From: Craspedostauros australis
Taxonomy: Eukaryota; Bacillariophyta; Bacillariophyceae; Mastogloiales; Achnanthaceae
NCBI GenBank assembly: GCA_026770025.1
Contig: JAMXDE010000068.1
Location: 62,001-126,000, forward strand
Direction of reading: 5' to 3'
DNA length: 64,000 nt
In this document: positions 32,522 to 44,278 of the stretch, piece by piece
Layout: each line of letters begins with the position of its first letter
Numbering within the stretch: position 1 is the first letter of the stretch
Notes under the pieces: generated by a model
Databases searched by the model: none
Told to the model about the DNA's origin: nothing
Seen by the model: only the letters and a program-made list of their open reading frames with translations
Made by a program: the position numbers and the translations under genes

Positions 32522-34505
32522 GTGCTCGATCGATGCCGACCATGGCACAAGGATGTCCAGGACAAGGAGGCCGAGGTGGCAAGCGACTCTCCAGGCAACA
32601 AGACAACAAAAAAGCAACCCACTGAAAACGAGAACCATTGGACTTGGAGTCATCAGCACGAGAGAAGTTGGGGTGACAACCTCTGCAAGAGGAACCTGAT
32701 GACATGGGACTTGGAACCTTTCCAAGCTGCATCTGGGGAAGAGGGCACATTTGACGAGCCCATTGACTTTGTAAAGGAGATGAGGGACGATCTGGCGGAC
32801 GGAGTATCCTTCGAACAGTGGAAGCAGCTGTTCAGCAACGCGGACGACAACAAACTAACCACAGAATCCAACCTGCTGATGTTGCAAATCATGGTGCAAC
32901 TGTTGGCAACATCCAACATCTTCTCCTCTTCGATGTGGAAATTGGACAGATCCTATCCACACATGTGACAGCTGCATGGATTGCAGCAAGGACGGTATTC
33001 ATGGAGGTCAAGGGCACCCATCTCGACAAAATGAAGATGAAAACGTTCCACAGGCCAACTCTCCAAACCCCACATCCAAAAAGAAGTTGTGCAAGCCAAA
33101 AAAACAAAGTAATGGTGTACCCAAGGAAGAACCCACAAGCTTGAGAACTGGTGAGCATCAATGATGTCCTCAGCAACATCCACAAGAGCTTCTTTGATGT
33201 GTGTCTGCCAATGTCAAGGAACGGCAGTGATACTCTGTTGGTGCAAGTCATCGCAGGATTGAACGCGTTACGCGCATTCATTTTCCGCACTGACTCCAAG
33301 ACAAAAATCCTGGCATGGCGGAGAAGCAAAAAGCTATGACCCTGGATGGCCGCGGACGTTGCATGGACCAGCTGTGAGATGCTGAAGCAATTTGTAGAGA
33401 TTCTCTATGCAAGAACAGAATTCATAACCTACATGTGCATTTGGGTTGGCCACAAACAGGACCTTGACACTTTTGAGGATGATGGAACACTAGTAACAGC
33501 TGCGATGGCTTTCAGGAAGTCTGACATGCAGAAAAACAACATTGTGGCAGCAGGTTGGCTGTTCGGCAGCCACAGCACCATGAATATGGAGGATTTGGCA
33601 GAAGTAATCAATGAGCATGAGGTTGTGAAGAACCAATGCATAGTTCAACTTCACATCCATAAGATTCAACTGGTGAAGAAGAGAGGACAACAATCAGAAT
33701 TGGATGGCTACCACAACTGGCCAAGGGCCACCCACATCATGTGCAGCAAGTCAAAGCCCAGATCCTGCCATGTCGTGATGAAAGACATGGTCAACAACTG
33801 TGCAGACACGGTACTCCTTCTCGGAAAACAGATGAGGTTCATGCTGGACGCTCTTGACCAACAGTTCTATCACCCACGCTTGGAACTCGCGAACTTGAGT
33901 TTGATGGTAGCGCATCAGGTCGCATTCGAAAAGAAAATGGTGACAGAGGGCATGTACTCTATCATGCAGTTGGATGTGGAAGTGCTGATATGAAGACTCA
34001 CTCTGCGCGAGGTCATCATGAATCTTTGGCCTTTCGAAGACCCAGACTACACATTGTTCATGTCAGTGGATACAGACAAGTCCGACCGCAATCGCACCTT
34101 TTTCATCTTCCATCCCAAATGACAGGTGGAAGCGCGGGGACTGATTTCCAAACTACCATTTTGTTTGCAGCAAAAAGCTGGACCATGCTCTTTTTCGAAG
34201 AATACAGCAAACACAACATACACAGACACGTGGAGGAATTGTTGGCAACAGCAAAGGCCCAAGGATGGACCATGACACAAGAGCAGCGCCTCCAGTTCGA
34301 CAAGCTCCTGGAACAAACGAACCAGATCAGGCAGTTTGCAGAGAAAGGGTGCAGCAAGTTGAAAATGGGGGAAGTCGCATGGTCGCCAGAGATACAACGC
34401 TCTCAGGACGTGATTCAACTCTGGTCACTTGAGGTGAAGCATCTCCTGGGTGTGAAAGTGAACTCCTCTCTTCAACAGCAAGCCAGAAAGTGGGTAGGTC
34501 TCTAG
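32522..34505 (+). pseudogene. ORF1-like region of LINE-2
   Basis: Remnants lie in several frames at 32,522-32,968, 33,346-33,993 and 33,990-34,505. The longest is a 215-codon piece (MAADVAWTSCEMLKQF...), followed in another frame by NLWPFEDPDYTLFMSVDTDK and a Gln-rich helical segment. By position this should be the nucleic-acid-binding first ORF. No zinc knuckle is visible and family similarity is weak. The stops between pieces show it cannot make a full protein. Confidence 0.5.
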
Positions 34506-34867
34506 GAAGGCATGAACCTCCAACAAGCACAGCAAATGTGCTCTGAAGCATACAAAGCCTACTAGAAGCAAAATATAGAGCACACGCAAGCAAGGCAAGA
34601 TCACCTGGTGCAGATGGCAAGACAACGGCATGACTCAAACGAACAGGACTACGAAGCTGCTCTACAAATGCTCCTGAACAGGGAGAAGCAGCGAGAGCAA
34701 GCCGGCGGCCTCAGAGCAGCGTTTGGGCAAGGCAAATTGATGACCACCAAAGTTCTGTTAATGGACAACAAGGACAGCTGCATGAATGTAATGAGCAGTA
34801 CAAGATAGTCACAGCATGCATCCAGGAAAACAAGAAGAGGTTCTCCCAGGTCAACAGCGCCCCCTGT

Positions 34868-37800
34868 ATGATCGGCCAGGGCAAGCAACTCATGGACCGT
34901 ATATGGATACCAGAACTTGGACGACAGCTCGTTGAGACGGAGGCACCCATACCAGAGACAATTGACCCCATGATCAGGGTTCTGTTGGAGTCCCTTGAGT
35001 CTATTGTGCAGGACGAGTCGGAACTCACTGTAATGGAGCATTCGAAGGCCTGGAAAAAGCAGATGGAGCTCACCAATTCAGAGCTGAGCTGTCCCCATTT
35101 TGATCATTGCAAGGCTGCTGCAATGGTTCAGGCACTGGCCCACGTGGATACAATGCTGAAGGAGGCACCATACCAGACCGGGCATTCCCCAACACCGTGG
35201 CAACGCGTTACCGATGTGGAAATTCTCAAGAAGGCGCAAGTGTTCAACATTGAAAATTGCGTGCGATACAGCTCATGGACGCACAATTCAACCTGAACAA
35301 CAAGTGGCTTGGCAAGCAGATGATGCAGACGGCGGAGAAGGCCGGCTGGCTATCGGGCTTTCAGTTAGGGAGCCAAAAGCGCAGATCGGCGATGAGTGTT
35401 GCACTGAGCAAGCAGCTCACCATTGTCCTTGGATTCCAACATAAGGTAGCAGTGGTGTTCTGTTCCAATGATGCGAAGTTGTATTCCAACAGGATCATAC
35501 CCAACTGTGTGGCTGCGGCGATGATGGCCGCGGGTGCGAACGGATCGGCTACAAGGAGCATGTTCAAAACCCTACACGATGCCAGACACCACATCAACAC
35601 TGCATATGGAGTGTCCAGCAGGTGCTACAAAAAGGCACTGACTGTGACATGCATGGCATTGGACAAGACAATGGGGCAGGCCCTGCAATCTGGGCTGGTA
35701 TCAGCTCTGTCATGTTTAAGGCCATGACAAGACTGGGCCACATGTTGGCCTTGTCCAGTCTGCTGGGAGAGTTCATACCAGTGCTAGGCTTGGAATTGGT
35801 TGATGATACCGACCTGATCCGACTCGAGCAACGGGAGCACGACGGCGCCGATACCGAAGCCTTGAAACAGACAGTCCAGGATTAGAGCCAACTGCTGCAA
35901 GTTACAGGAGGAGCGCTGGTACCAGAGAAGTCAGCATGGTGGGCCATCCAACCGGAGTTCAACACCAATAAATGGGAACGGTGCGATGCCAAGGCCACCA
36001 CCAATATTCGCATCGACGAAGGACAAGGTACAAGAGCGGAGATCCCCAACAAGACGATGGATCAGCCGCTGTTCACCCTGGGTGTGCTCATTGAGTTTGA
36101 CAGAGACAATGGGGAGCAAGTGAAGCAGTTGTGAAAGAAAGCCGAAGACGTCGGACGAAAGATGCGTACTGCGCAGATCTCCCCAGAGGACGCAAGATCG
36201 GCGCTTACACTGAGACTCATGAAGGCAATTGAGTACGCCTTGCCGCTAGTCCAGCTCACCCAGACGCAGTGGCGATACATCATGGCACCGGCGCTACTAG
36301 TGTCCCTGCCAAAGATGGGCTGCTCGCGAACCCAGCCAAGACATCTGGTGCACAGCACGAAATCCCTTGGAGGATTAGGCATTGTAAGTCCTGCCAATTC
36401 CCAGCTGATGGCTCAGATTCAGCTGGCTTTCGATGAGGTTCATCAGGGGCCCAGACCAGCAAGGTGATCAAGTGCTCGGTGCAAGCGCTCAAGGAGGAGC
36501 TAGGGGTAGGGAGTTCCCTATTCCAATACTTGTATGCTTGGCTTGGACATTGCACATCCAAATTCTGGATTGCTGGTCTGTGGGGTCAACTACAGGGTAC
36601 CGGCATTGAGGTGTGCGAAACAACGACGTCCAGCGAAACGCAGTGTGAAGGTGACTCCTTTCTGATGGATATCTGGATCCGGCAGCAGGTGAAGGGGGCG
36701 CAGCTCTATCACCTGAACATGTGCATCAAAAACTAGGGGTGTTGTGATTGTCAGACATCGTGTCAGTCGAAGGTACCAGGATCTTGTCGGAGGCACACAA
36801 CGGAATACGGGCGTCCATCATACCAAGATGATGGGCGAAGCAACCGCAGAGATTACCAAGTGGTTGGTGGAAGGAGTGGCAACAGTGGTGCAGATTGATA
36901 TGGTACCAAGGTATAACGCTACACCGACCATTGGGCAAGTGGCACTGCGACAACAGGTTGTGGCGATGGTGGAAGGAGCCATATCAAGATGACATCTTGG
37001 ACCTGGCTGCCTCTCCGATTCTATGGTATCGACTGTATCAATGAAGCCAGACCCAAAGGAAGCAGTACACCCAAATTGCGACAGTGGCTGAAGCTCCAGC
37101 GAACGCCAAGAGAGTCTCTGTGGTTTCCACAGAACACGGAATTGAATGGGACAGGCATGTTGGGCTCGCAAAGCCTCCTGACGAGCCCACCGCCGCATAT
37201 GATCCGATTGAAAACCTTGTGGGGGATATGGTGCTCCACCAGGCGACGAGGGCAGCAAACTGCAACAAACTTTTGATGGTGAGCGCCGGGTCGTCCAAAG
37301 ACAGGCAAGCAACATCAGTATTGATTGCGTTTGACGTCAAATCCCAGCAGTACATGTACTGCCAAACGTTCGTTCTGAGGGCCCCAGAAGTTCACAGTGC
37401 CTATGGAAGCGAGTTAACTGGGATATGGGCGTCCCTTGCAATCGTCTCGGAGATTCCAGGCATTCACAAGGACAGTGTGATCACCATTGCCCTGGACGGC
37501 AAGCAGGCACTCTTGCCAGCACAGGAGGACGACTTGCTACCAAGCCAAAAGGACTGGGATGTTCTTACGGAAATCAGGAGGCTCCAATGGCAGATCCTGG
37601 CTTTGCTGAAGTGGAAATGGGTGAAGGGGCACTAAGAAGCCACCGGCAAACAGCTGACGGTGATGGATCAGCTCAACATGGAGGCCAACAAGAAAGCCAA
37701 GCAATTCTGGGAAGAAACCTGTCAGAGGCCCAACGTGCGAACCTGGTCCACTGACACCGGCAGGTGGCGACTCCAGCTTTGCAAAGATGACCACTCACAC

Positions 37801-38729
37801 ATGGACCCAGGTGCGATGAATGAGCTCCTTCAGTCTGCCTTGGCGATGAAGTATTGGTCCTCGAAGTTCCAGTCGGACAGCAACCAGCTGGACCAGGTCG
37901 ATTGGCGCACGGACAATGCGATGCGCCAGTCCAAGCAAAACTGCAGCTTGACCATGTTCATTTTGAAGTGGGCCTCTGGATTCATTGGGGTCAACAAGAA
38001 GTTGCTCCAGACCGGACAGATGTCATTGGCCAAGTGCAAGATCTGCAGGCGCGACGAAACCAACCAGCATGTGTACCAATGCCCAGAACATCACGAGGCA
38101 TGGACGATCGTCACCTCGAACCTAGTGGATCGCATGGCGGAGAGTGGAACATCCCCACGATTGGTAAGGAACATGAGAGTGGGTTTGGTTTGGCGAAATG
38201 GACAAGGAACGTAGGCTCGAATGACACACAAAGTGTCATTGGATGGTACCCACTACTGGTAGGGCTTCTGCACAAGGACTGGGTAAGCCAGCAGGAACAA
38301 TGGATGATGATACACGAGTGCTGATATCCAGACACAAACGCATGGGCTCGGGAAATGGTGCGATGGATACGGAAAGTGCCCTGGGAGGTGTGGATGGCCA
38401 GGAACGCCAAAGTGCATGATGAAGAACAACACCTGGCCACGAGGGACTTGCGTAGGCAGGTACGAAGACTGATACAGGGTGCGAGCCAGAACATGAACAA
38501 ATCGGAGCTACACCTACTCCAAGAAGCCTGCAGTATCAAGTACAGTACAGAGAAACAGATGAAACAGTGGGTGAACTCTATGATAGCCATCCAAGCGGTG
38601 GTGAAAGCGCGGCGACGATTGCGAACAATACAAGCCAAGAGGCGAGCATGGCGTTGTGGCTGGGGATGGCTTGAGAAGGGACACTTGACAGATTGCTCAA
38701 CACATTGCCCCAGGGGGCCGGGGAGGTGA
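34868..38729 (+). pseudogene. Reverse transcriptase-RNase H region of LINE-2
   Basis: Reverse transcriptase blocks include FNLNNKWLGKQMMQTAEKAG (near 35,285), a degraded motif A, NDAKLYSNRI (near 35,468, where intact relatives have NDAKGCYDRI), GIGQDNGAGPAIW (near 35,658) and LVDDTDLI (near 35,797). The RNase H-like part at about 37,084-37,635 has AYGSELTGIWASLA and WKWVKGH, then TAA. A further piece, 37,660-38,214, carries CKICRRDETNQHVYQC, similar to the CPRCGATETHDHLWVC knuckle of LINE-1. The last piece is 38,355-38,729. At least five frame changes or stops separate these, so the gene is dead. Confidence 0.7.
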
Positions 38730-39231
38730 GGGTAAAGCCTTATGGCACATCTACGATGTAATCACTGAGTTATTTATGTATATATTTGCTTTGCATACCA
38801 AAGAAAATTTAGTGTGCTCCATGACATTATATAATATAATTCTGTGTTGTGTGGTATTCGCAAATGTTGCTGTTGCAGCTGACGCGCAGGGGTGCCACCA
38901 CCAACGCTGTGCTGCTTTGCGCAACACGCGCGAAGGAGGAAACACACAACCGAGCCAAATCATCGACAACGTGAGGAATCAACGCGACACCGAAACTGCC
39001 ACAACATCACCATCCACACCATTGAATACAATCGTGGTCTGACATCGACCGTCGTTGACGTCATCATTTTCGTCCACGCTGAAGACAAGTCAGCCAGGTG
39101 TTTGTGTCGTAGAAGCTAGCTAATTAAATATGACCCTAATGAACAATACGCCACATCGTTTGCCAAAAAAGTCATGTTGTCCGATAAAAAATCGGCAGGA
39201 TACTACCTTTTTGTCCTGAATGGGGTCTTAA

Positions 39232-39393
39232 GGGCATCTTTTGACATCACACTGATACGAGTCGCAAGTGGCGACGACAATGTCTGAAGGACACTGCAAC
39301 CAAGACTAATAACATCTCATTCACGACTAATATTGTTCGTGAGCCCGTTAAAATGAACTCGAACCACCATGTCCGGCAGTTTACCGGAAGCCC
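39232..39393. repeat. Outer part of the right TIR of transposon D
   Basis: Continues the TIR beyond element C and ends CCGGAAGCCC at 39,393, followed by CTG. Its outer sequence (ACTGATACGAGTCGCAAGTG, GTCCGGCAGTTTACC) is the complement of the left end of D2. Confidence 0.8.
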
Positions 39394-39529
39394 CTGACTG
39401 TTAGCGCGAGTGACTTGGTCGCGACGATGGCTTTTCCATCACGCTCGTTTCCCCAGTCGTACACTTCCCACAGAACACCACACAAACACACCATGATTTC
39501 CAAATCCCACCATAGCAACACCCGTCCTG

Positions 39530-39931
39530 GGGCTTCCGCTAAACTGCCGGACATGCTGGTTCGAGTTCATTTTAACGGGCTTACGAACAATATTAGTCGT
39601 GAACGAGATCTTATTAGTCTTGGTTGCCATGTCCTTCAGACATTGTCGTCGCCACTTGCGACTCGTATCAGTGCGATGTCAACAGATGCACTAAAATAGG
39701 GCACCTATTCAAAACGTGCCTTAAATAGAGCATCTTTTCATAACGTGCCATAAATAGGGCATCTTTGTTCGCTGTAGGCTAGAGACAATTCAATCACGGA
39801 TTGATAAAACCAGAATGTCCTAATACGACATTCCAACCACGACTAAGGAATTCGCATTCACGACTACTATCGTCCGTTAACCAGATGGTGATGCTGTTCG
39901 TTAGTCCAATAGTCCGTTTTACCGGAAGCCC
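39530..39931 (-). mobile_element. D2: 402-bp miniature (MITE-like) derivative of transposon D
   Basis: It starts GGGCTTCCGCTAAACTGCCG (39,530), ends with the complement of GGGCTTCCGGTAAAACGG (39,931), and has CTG on both sides (39,527-39,529; 39,932-39,934). One end matches D's right end and the other D's left end, so D2 is essentially the two ends of D joined, in opposite orientation. It has no coding sequence. It would need D's transposase to move. Confidence 0.8.
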
Positions 39932-40181
39932 CTGGCACACTTCCTTCTGCAAACACCGTCCAGATGATGAGCGCGATCGCTGGTGCTTCAATTCCCCCAT
40001 CTGAACAAGTTCGGGTGGAGGATGCACGCCTTGTGTGGAAACGTGAAGCTTACAGATGGCAGAGCTGAGGCCAGATCACGCATCATGCTGGAGATGTGTG
40101 CGATGTCTCAGCATTGATGCCAATGCTGCACATCTTTGATCCAATGATGCCTTTGGCCAAGTCGTCAAGCTGGAGCATTGC
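39932..40181. other. Short flank between D2 and Copia-3
   Basis: No gene or repeat recognised. Confidence 0.5.
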
Positions 40182-40890
40182 TGTTGGAAATCCGGGGTAA
40201 CCCAGCCTTATTAGTTATATCTGATTACCTATTCCTGTTGTTGCATTCTCAGAACTGTGAGCATAACATCTTCAGCTCTTCCAATTCCATTTGCCATAGC
40301 ATGTATAATCCACAGTAACATCATGTCATACTGTTGCCTTCATGCTGTCTTCATGCTGTCTTCATCATGCATTCTCGCCTGTATTCATCGATCCTTTCAT
40401 CAGGCATCTCCATCATGCATCTCATCATGCATATCATCATCTACATTCATGCGGTACGATTCCGCAGTCATGCGTTTCTCTCTTGGTCTCCTGACACCAT
40501 TTCTTACGATTGGTGTCAAGCTTGATGTCCTTTCTGAATTGTTCTAGTCCGTGAGTGGCACGTGTTTCGGTTCTCCTGATGGGGTGATCACAGACCTGCT
40601 GGTCATCGATGTTTCTCCTGTGACGTCGTTGTTTGGATTTTCTTGTTAGAGGAGGACAGGCTTGTTTTCTTGCCAAGACTGAGATCAGTCACGTTTGTCT
40701 TGAGTCACGGGTGTGATCAACAAGACTCAAAGGTGTGATCAACAGGAGTTGATTTCAGTCGTGATTGATAATTTTGGGAGGTGCGGCAATCATGGGTATC
40801 TTGACAAAGTCGTACCCTCGATTCCTGACACCCTTCCATTGTCGCATCGACAACATATCATTCTGACTTCATACTCCCTTGACTCTCATC
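40182..40890 (-). repeat. 3' LTR of Copia-3 (inner edge uncertain)
   Basis: Starts TGTTGGAAATCC at 40,182. It is the same as 63,668-64,000 for all 333 comparable bases by eye. The inner edge is unclear: a TGACA at 40,830 or the bases before the pyrimidine run at 40,902 are candidates. On the minus strand that run is a purine tract, as expected next to a 3' LTR. Confidence 0.65.
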
Positions 40891-40901
40891 ACCAATACTT
40901 C

Positions 40902-40925
40902 TCTCTCTCTCTCTCTCTCTCTCTT
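40902..40925 (-). repeat. (CT)n run; purine tract on the minus strand
   Basis: TCTCTCTC run reading (GA)n on the minus strand, beside the 3' LTR of Copia-3. Either a polypurine-tract-like element or an expanded microsatellite. Confidence 0.6.
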
Positions 40926-40949
40926 TTATCACCTTTACTTCTCTCTCTC

Positions 40950-43900
40950 TCACACCATCGTCATCAATCCATTGCTAACCGCAATCAGATGATGTGGCCC
41001 TTGTGTCTTCAACCCGATGTTGTTCATCAGTTGATTCTGGAAGCGGATCTCATTTCCAGCCTCCGATAGTGCGATGTGCTCTGCCTCCGTTGAGCTGAGT
41101 GTCACACTGTGCTGTGCCCTCGATCTCCAAATGATCGGCACTCCTTGTAGTAGGACGATATGTCCTCTCATGCTGATGCGATTGTCCTTGTCACCACCGA
41201 ATTCGTTGTTGGTGTAGATCACAACCTTTCATGCATCGTTCTCCAATGGACTTGGCTTCATCCGTAGTCCATATTCTTTTCTGTGTCCGACATGCACTTC
41301 ATGATCCTCAGAATTTCCTTGTATGCTGCGGCAGTTGGCTCCATCCAACACCTTGGTCAGTCCGTGCACTGCGTTGGCGATGTCGGGTTGCGAGTGCTTC
41401 ATTTGATATAGCAGCATACCTACTCCACTTCAGTATCTGCTGTGTTGGTCTCTGTCCTCCTTGGGCGAATCGCTATCCCTTGTTGGATGCCTTGCCCTGG
41501 TGTTCCTGGTGTACCATACCATTGCAGTTTTATCACGTCGCGGTTGGATACGATCTCGCAGCTGATGTGGTCTTCCAGATCATCCTCCACCTTGATACCG
41601 AACCGCTCTGCTTTGATATCTTCCATGAGTTTCTTCAACTCCTGTTCATCCTTGATGCATAGGCAGTCGTCGACATGGGTTCTGATCAATAGCAGTCTCC
41701 CTTCTTTGATTCCGAATCAGAAGGCATGGATCAACTCGGCTTGGTCCGAATCCCAATTCGAGTAGGATGTCGACCAGCTTCTTCCATTGTCTTGCCCTTT
41801 GCACGAGTCCGTTGATCGTCTTCTGGATGGTTGCCATGGTTGGTGCGGTATCGGGACCTCCTGATCCGCCATAGGTGTCGTCCTTGTGTTACTGGAGGAC
41901 AGGCTATCCTCCTCGCGGTAGTACAGGTGTTAATCACGTCCGTACCCTTAGTCATAGTCATAATGACATGGCATATAAAGGTGTGACAAATAGTCTCCGA
42001 ACATGTGACGAATAGTATTCAAAGCTGTGACGAATAATGTTGGGAGGTGCGGCAATCACGGGTATTCCGACAAAGTCGTACCCTCGATTCCTAACATGCT
42101 CCATGCCCTTCCGGCAAAGCATGTAGACCTCCTCTTCGAGATCTCCATGTAGAAATTCTGTCTCAAGGTTGATAGCGGTGCTGTCCAATGTTCAGTAGCA
42201 TCTTCATTGTGAGCATTCTGCGGTAGGTTGCGTCATGCATCATGGGTGTGTTGCGTTGAGGAGTCGACTCCTGCGATCTGTGAGTATCCGCATGCAATGA
42301 GTCTGGCGATGAATACGCTGTTCCTCTTCTCCTTGAATACCCCTTTTTCTTCACGCATCGCCGATCTCTCGGCATCTCACTCTTCTTGATCTTCTTGATC
42401 TTCTGCCAGACTCCTCGTCTGACCATGTCATAGAACTCCTTATTGATGGCATCTCGCCATTTCTTTTCCTTCGCTGGATCCGCATGATCCCAGTATTCTT
42501 CAAATGTGGTGGGGTCCAGCATCACAGCCGTGTATGCATGCTTCGGACGTCTTAACCCCTCTCTTGCGGTTGCTGAGGTCTGCTCTGTTTCCTCAGCTGA
42601 CTCACCACCTCCACTGCTTGAATCTGTGTCGGAGTGGTGTTCTGGCATGTTGTTGTGCGGTGCCAAGCCGCGTAGCATCCGTGGCATCTTTGCCACTGGT
42701 CTCATGGGAGATTATGTGAGGTCCTTGCCTTCAGCAGGTTGCCTCCGAGTCTCTCGTACTTCGTCCCTTCCGCTAGTCAGGATCCACATGATCCTATCAT
42801 TCCTCAGGCGCATATAGACTCGGCATCATTTCATTTTTGATGTGCACGAATCTCTCTCGCCGTCACGTTCGCTCTCAACGTCCTGACTCGCAGCGATGAA
42901 GTCGATCACTCTCATCCTTCATTGGATAGCATCGATCCTCGTGCCTGCGACGTCCTTGTTGATGATTGACCCGTCTTGGTCGAAGTTGGGTCCGTCTGTT
43001 GCCACTGGAGCTGTCATTGTCTCCTGTGCAGTTGCGTAGCCATCGTCATCTCCTGATTATGATGCTTCGTTCGTCACCCTCGTTGGGTGTTGGCATATTG
43101 TAATAAGCTGCCGGCTCTGTCGTCGTGTTGCCTTGCAACCACGTTGTCGATCGCCTTCATCCTCTTCTGGATAGCATCGATTCATCATGCTGCAGCTTTT
43201 TCGTCATGGGAGTTGTTGGTGGCCTCCTGCCATTCATCCTCCATTCATCTGAGGTTCCTCCCTTCCGGCTCTGTCATTGGATTCTTCATCCGACATGCCC
43301 GCGTTTCTCATTGCTTGTGTATCGACGTATCTTGACTCACTGTATCTAGAGTCTGCCTTCCGTGGCTTTTGCTCTCATAGCTGTGTCATATCCAGATCCG
43401 AGTCTCTCTCGTCGATTTCATTCTCATCGCTCATCGATCTCATATCTGTGCTCGTAGTATCTTGCTGATCATTCGGCATCCGGTTCTTCTTGATCATCTC
43501 CCATGCTCATGCCATGGCTATATCACTGAACCGTACCATCATGGCCTCCCGCCATTCATTGCTCTTCTCGGAATCCATATGACTCCGTCATTCGTCAATT
43601 GTGGTTGGATCCAGCATCATTGCGTCATTTGCTTGCTCGGATCCCTCTCTGTTATGTTGATAGTTCAATGCTTGGTTCACAGTGATGAAGTCACCCAAGC
43701 TCATCCTCTCATGAGTGGTGCCAATCATCATGCCTGCGATATCTCTGTTGAATGTTGACCCATCAATATGATGGTTGGGTCCTCCTGTCGCCGGTAGTGT
43801 GGTAGTCATCTCTTGAGTGGTCTCATACCCCTCATCATCCTTCTGATTCCGATTCTCCACTTGATCCAAGTTCTCGCTCCTCCTTTGGATGGGTGTATTA

Positions 43901-44278
43901 TTGTACCCCGCGAGAGCACTTAGCATCCTCGGCATGCGCGCAACAGGTTCTGCGATTGGGACCGTGCTTGGTTCGTTTTCGACCATATCGTCTCGTCCCG
44001 TCTCATCGTCCCTTCCGGATTCATCGTCGTCGTTATCGTACGATTCATTGTCCCCTTGGGTAGGGAGCAAGTCATCTTGCCCGCGAGCAGTGTCTTCTGT
44101 ATCTGTATCTTCTCCGGCTCTTCTGCTCTGATCAGCGTCGTCGGTCTCCATGCTTCGGATGGTATCCGTTCGTCGCTCCCAAGTCACTCATCTATTTGGG
44201 GAAACATTCCCCGATGTAGAGTCGTTATTTCCCAGGTCTATCAGTACTGACCTGTTGGCGTTCTTAATACTCTCAAAT
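40950..44278 (-). pseudogene. Pol remnants of Copia-3 (RNase H, reverse transcriptase, acidic spacer)
   Basis: Fossil pol region recognised by Copia-type RNase H and reverse-transcriptase blocks and an acidic spacer. Two partly repeated blocks occur: the spacer motif around 42,640-42,700 recurs near 43,880-43,950. A segment near 41,890-42,095 resembles the inner LTR-side sequence at about 40,640-40,830, so this stretch has been rearranged. Broken in several places; not a working gene. Confidence 0.7.

Larger units (their letters stand above)
32377..38789 (+). mobile_element. LINE-2: decayed non-LTR-type retroelement of 6.4 kb inside element C
   Basis: It is flanked by 16-bp direct repeats (TTTGCATACTAAAGAA at 32,361-32,376 and the same with one mismatch at 38,790-38,805). 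Uninterrupted versions of the site in elements A and B confirm the insertion. Coding parts run left to right in the plus strand: an ORF1-like region, reverse transcriptase, RNase H and a C-terminal zinc-knuckle region. All are broken by many stops and frame changes. The 3' end (TAATCACTGAGTTATTTATG then TATATA) resembles LINE-1's end (TAATCCATGAGTTATATATA), which suggests the same clade. No apurinic-type endonuclease domain is recognisable. Confidence 0.75.
31511..39228 (+). mobile_element. Element C: TIR transposon (about 1.3 kb of its own sequence) split by LINE-2
   Basis: The left end AGACCCCATTCAGGATACAA (31,511) and the right end (complement AGACCCCATTCAGGACAAAA, ending 39,228) form an imperfect TIR of about 45 bp. 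Both include a GCCGATTTTT block. TAA flanks it at 31,508-31,510 and 39,229-39,231. A TAA/TTA 3-bp duplication is typical of PIF/Harbinger-type elements, but no transposase is present, so the assignment is tentative. Its own sequence matches the central segments of elements A and B. LINE-2 (32,377-38,789) is inserted within it. Confidence 0.75.
13777..39393 (+). mobile_element. Transposon D: long-TIR DNA transposon carrying a DDE-type transposase, expanded by nested insertions
   Basis: The left end GGGCTTCCGGTAAAACGG (13,777) and the right end (complement, finishing at 39,393) are flanked by CTG (13,774-13,776 and 39,394-39,396). The left 360 bp are repeated in inverse orientation at 31,291-31,507, continuing at 39,232-39,393 beyond element C. 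The outermost ~160 bp of the two ends have diverged into two types. The 402-bp element D2 has one end of each type, which supports pairing them as the ends of one transposon. Minus the insertions (B, Copia-1, C with LINE-2), D would be roughly 7 kb with one large transposase gene. Pairing over 25 kb is inference; two separate elements of one family are the alternative. Confidence 0.6.
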
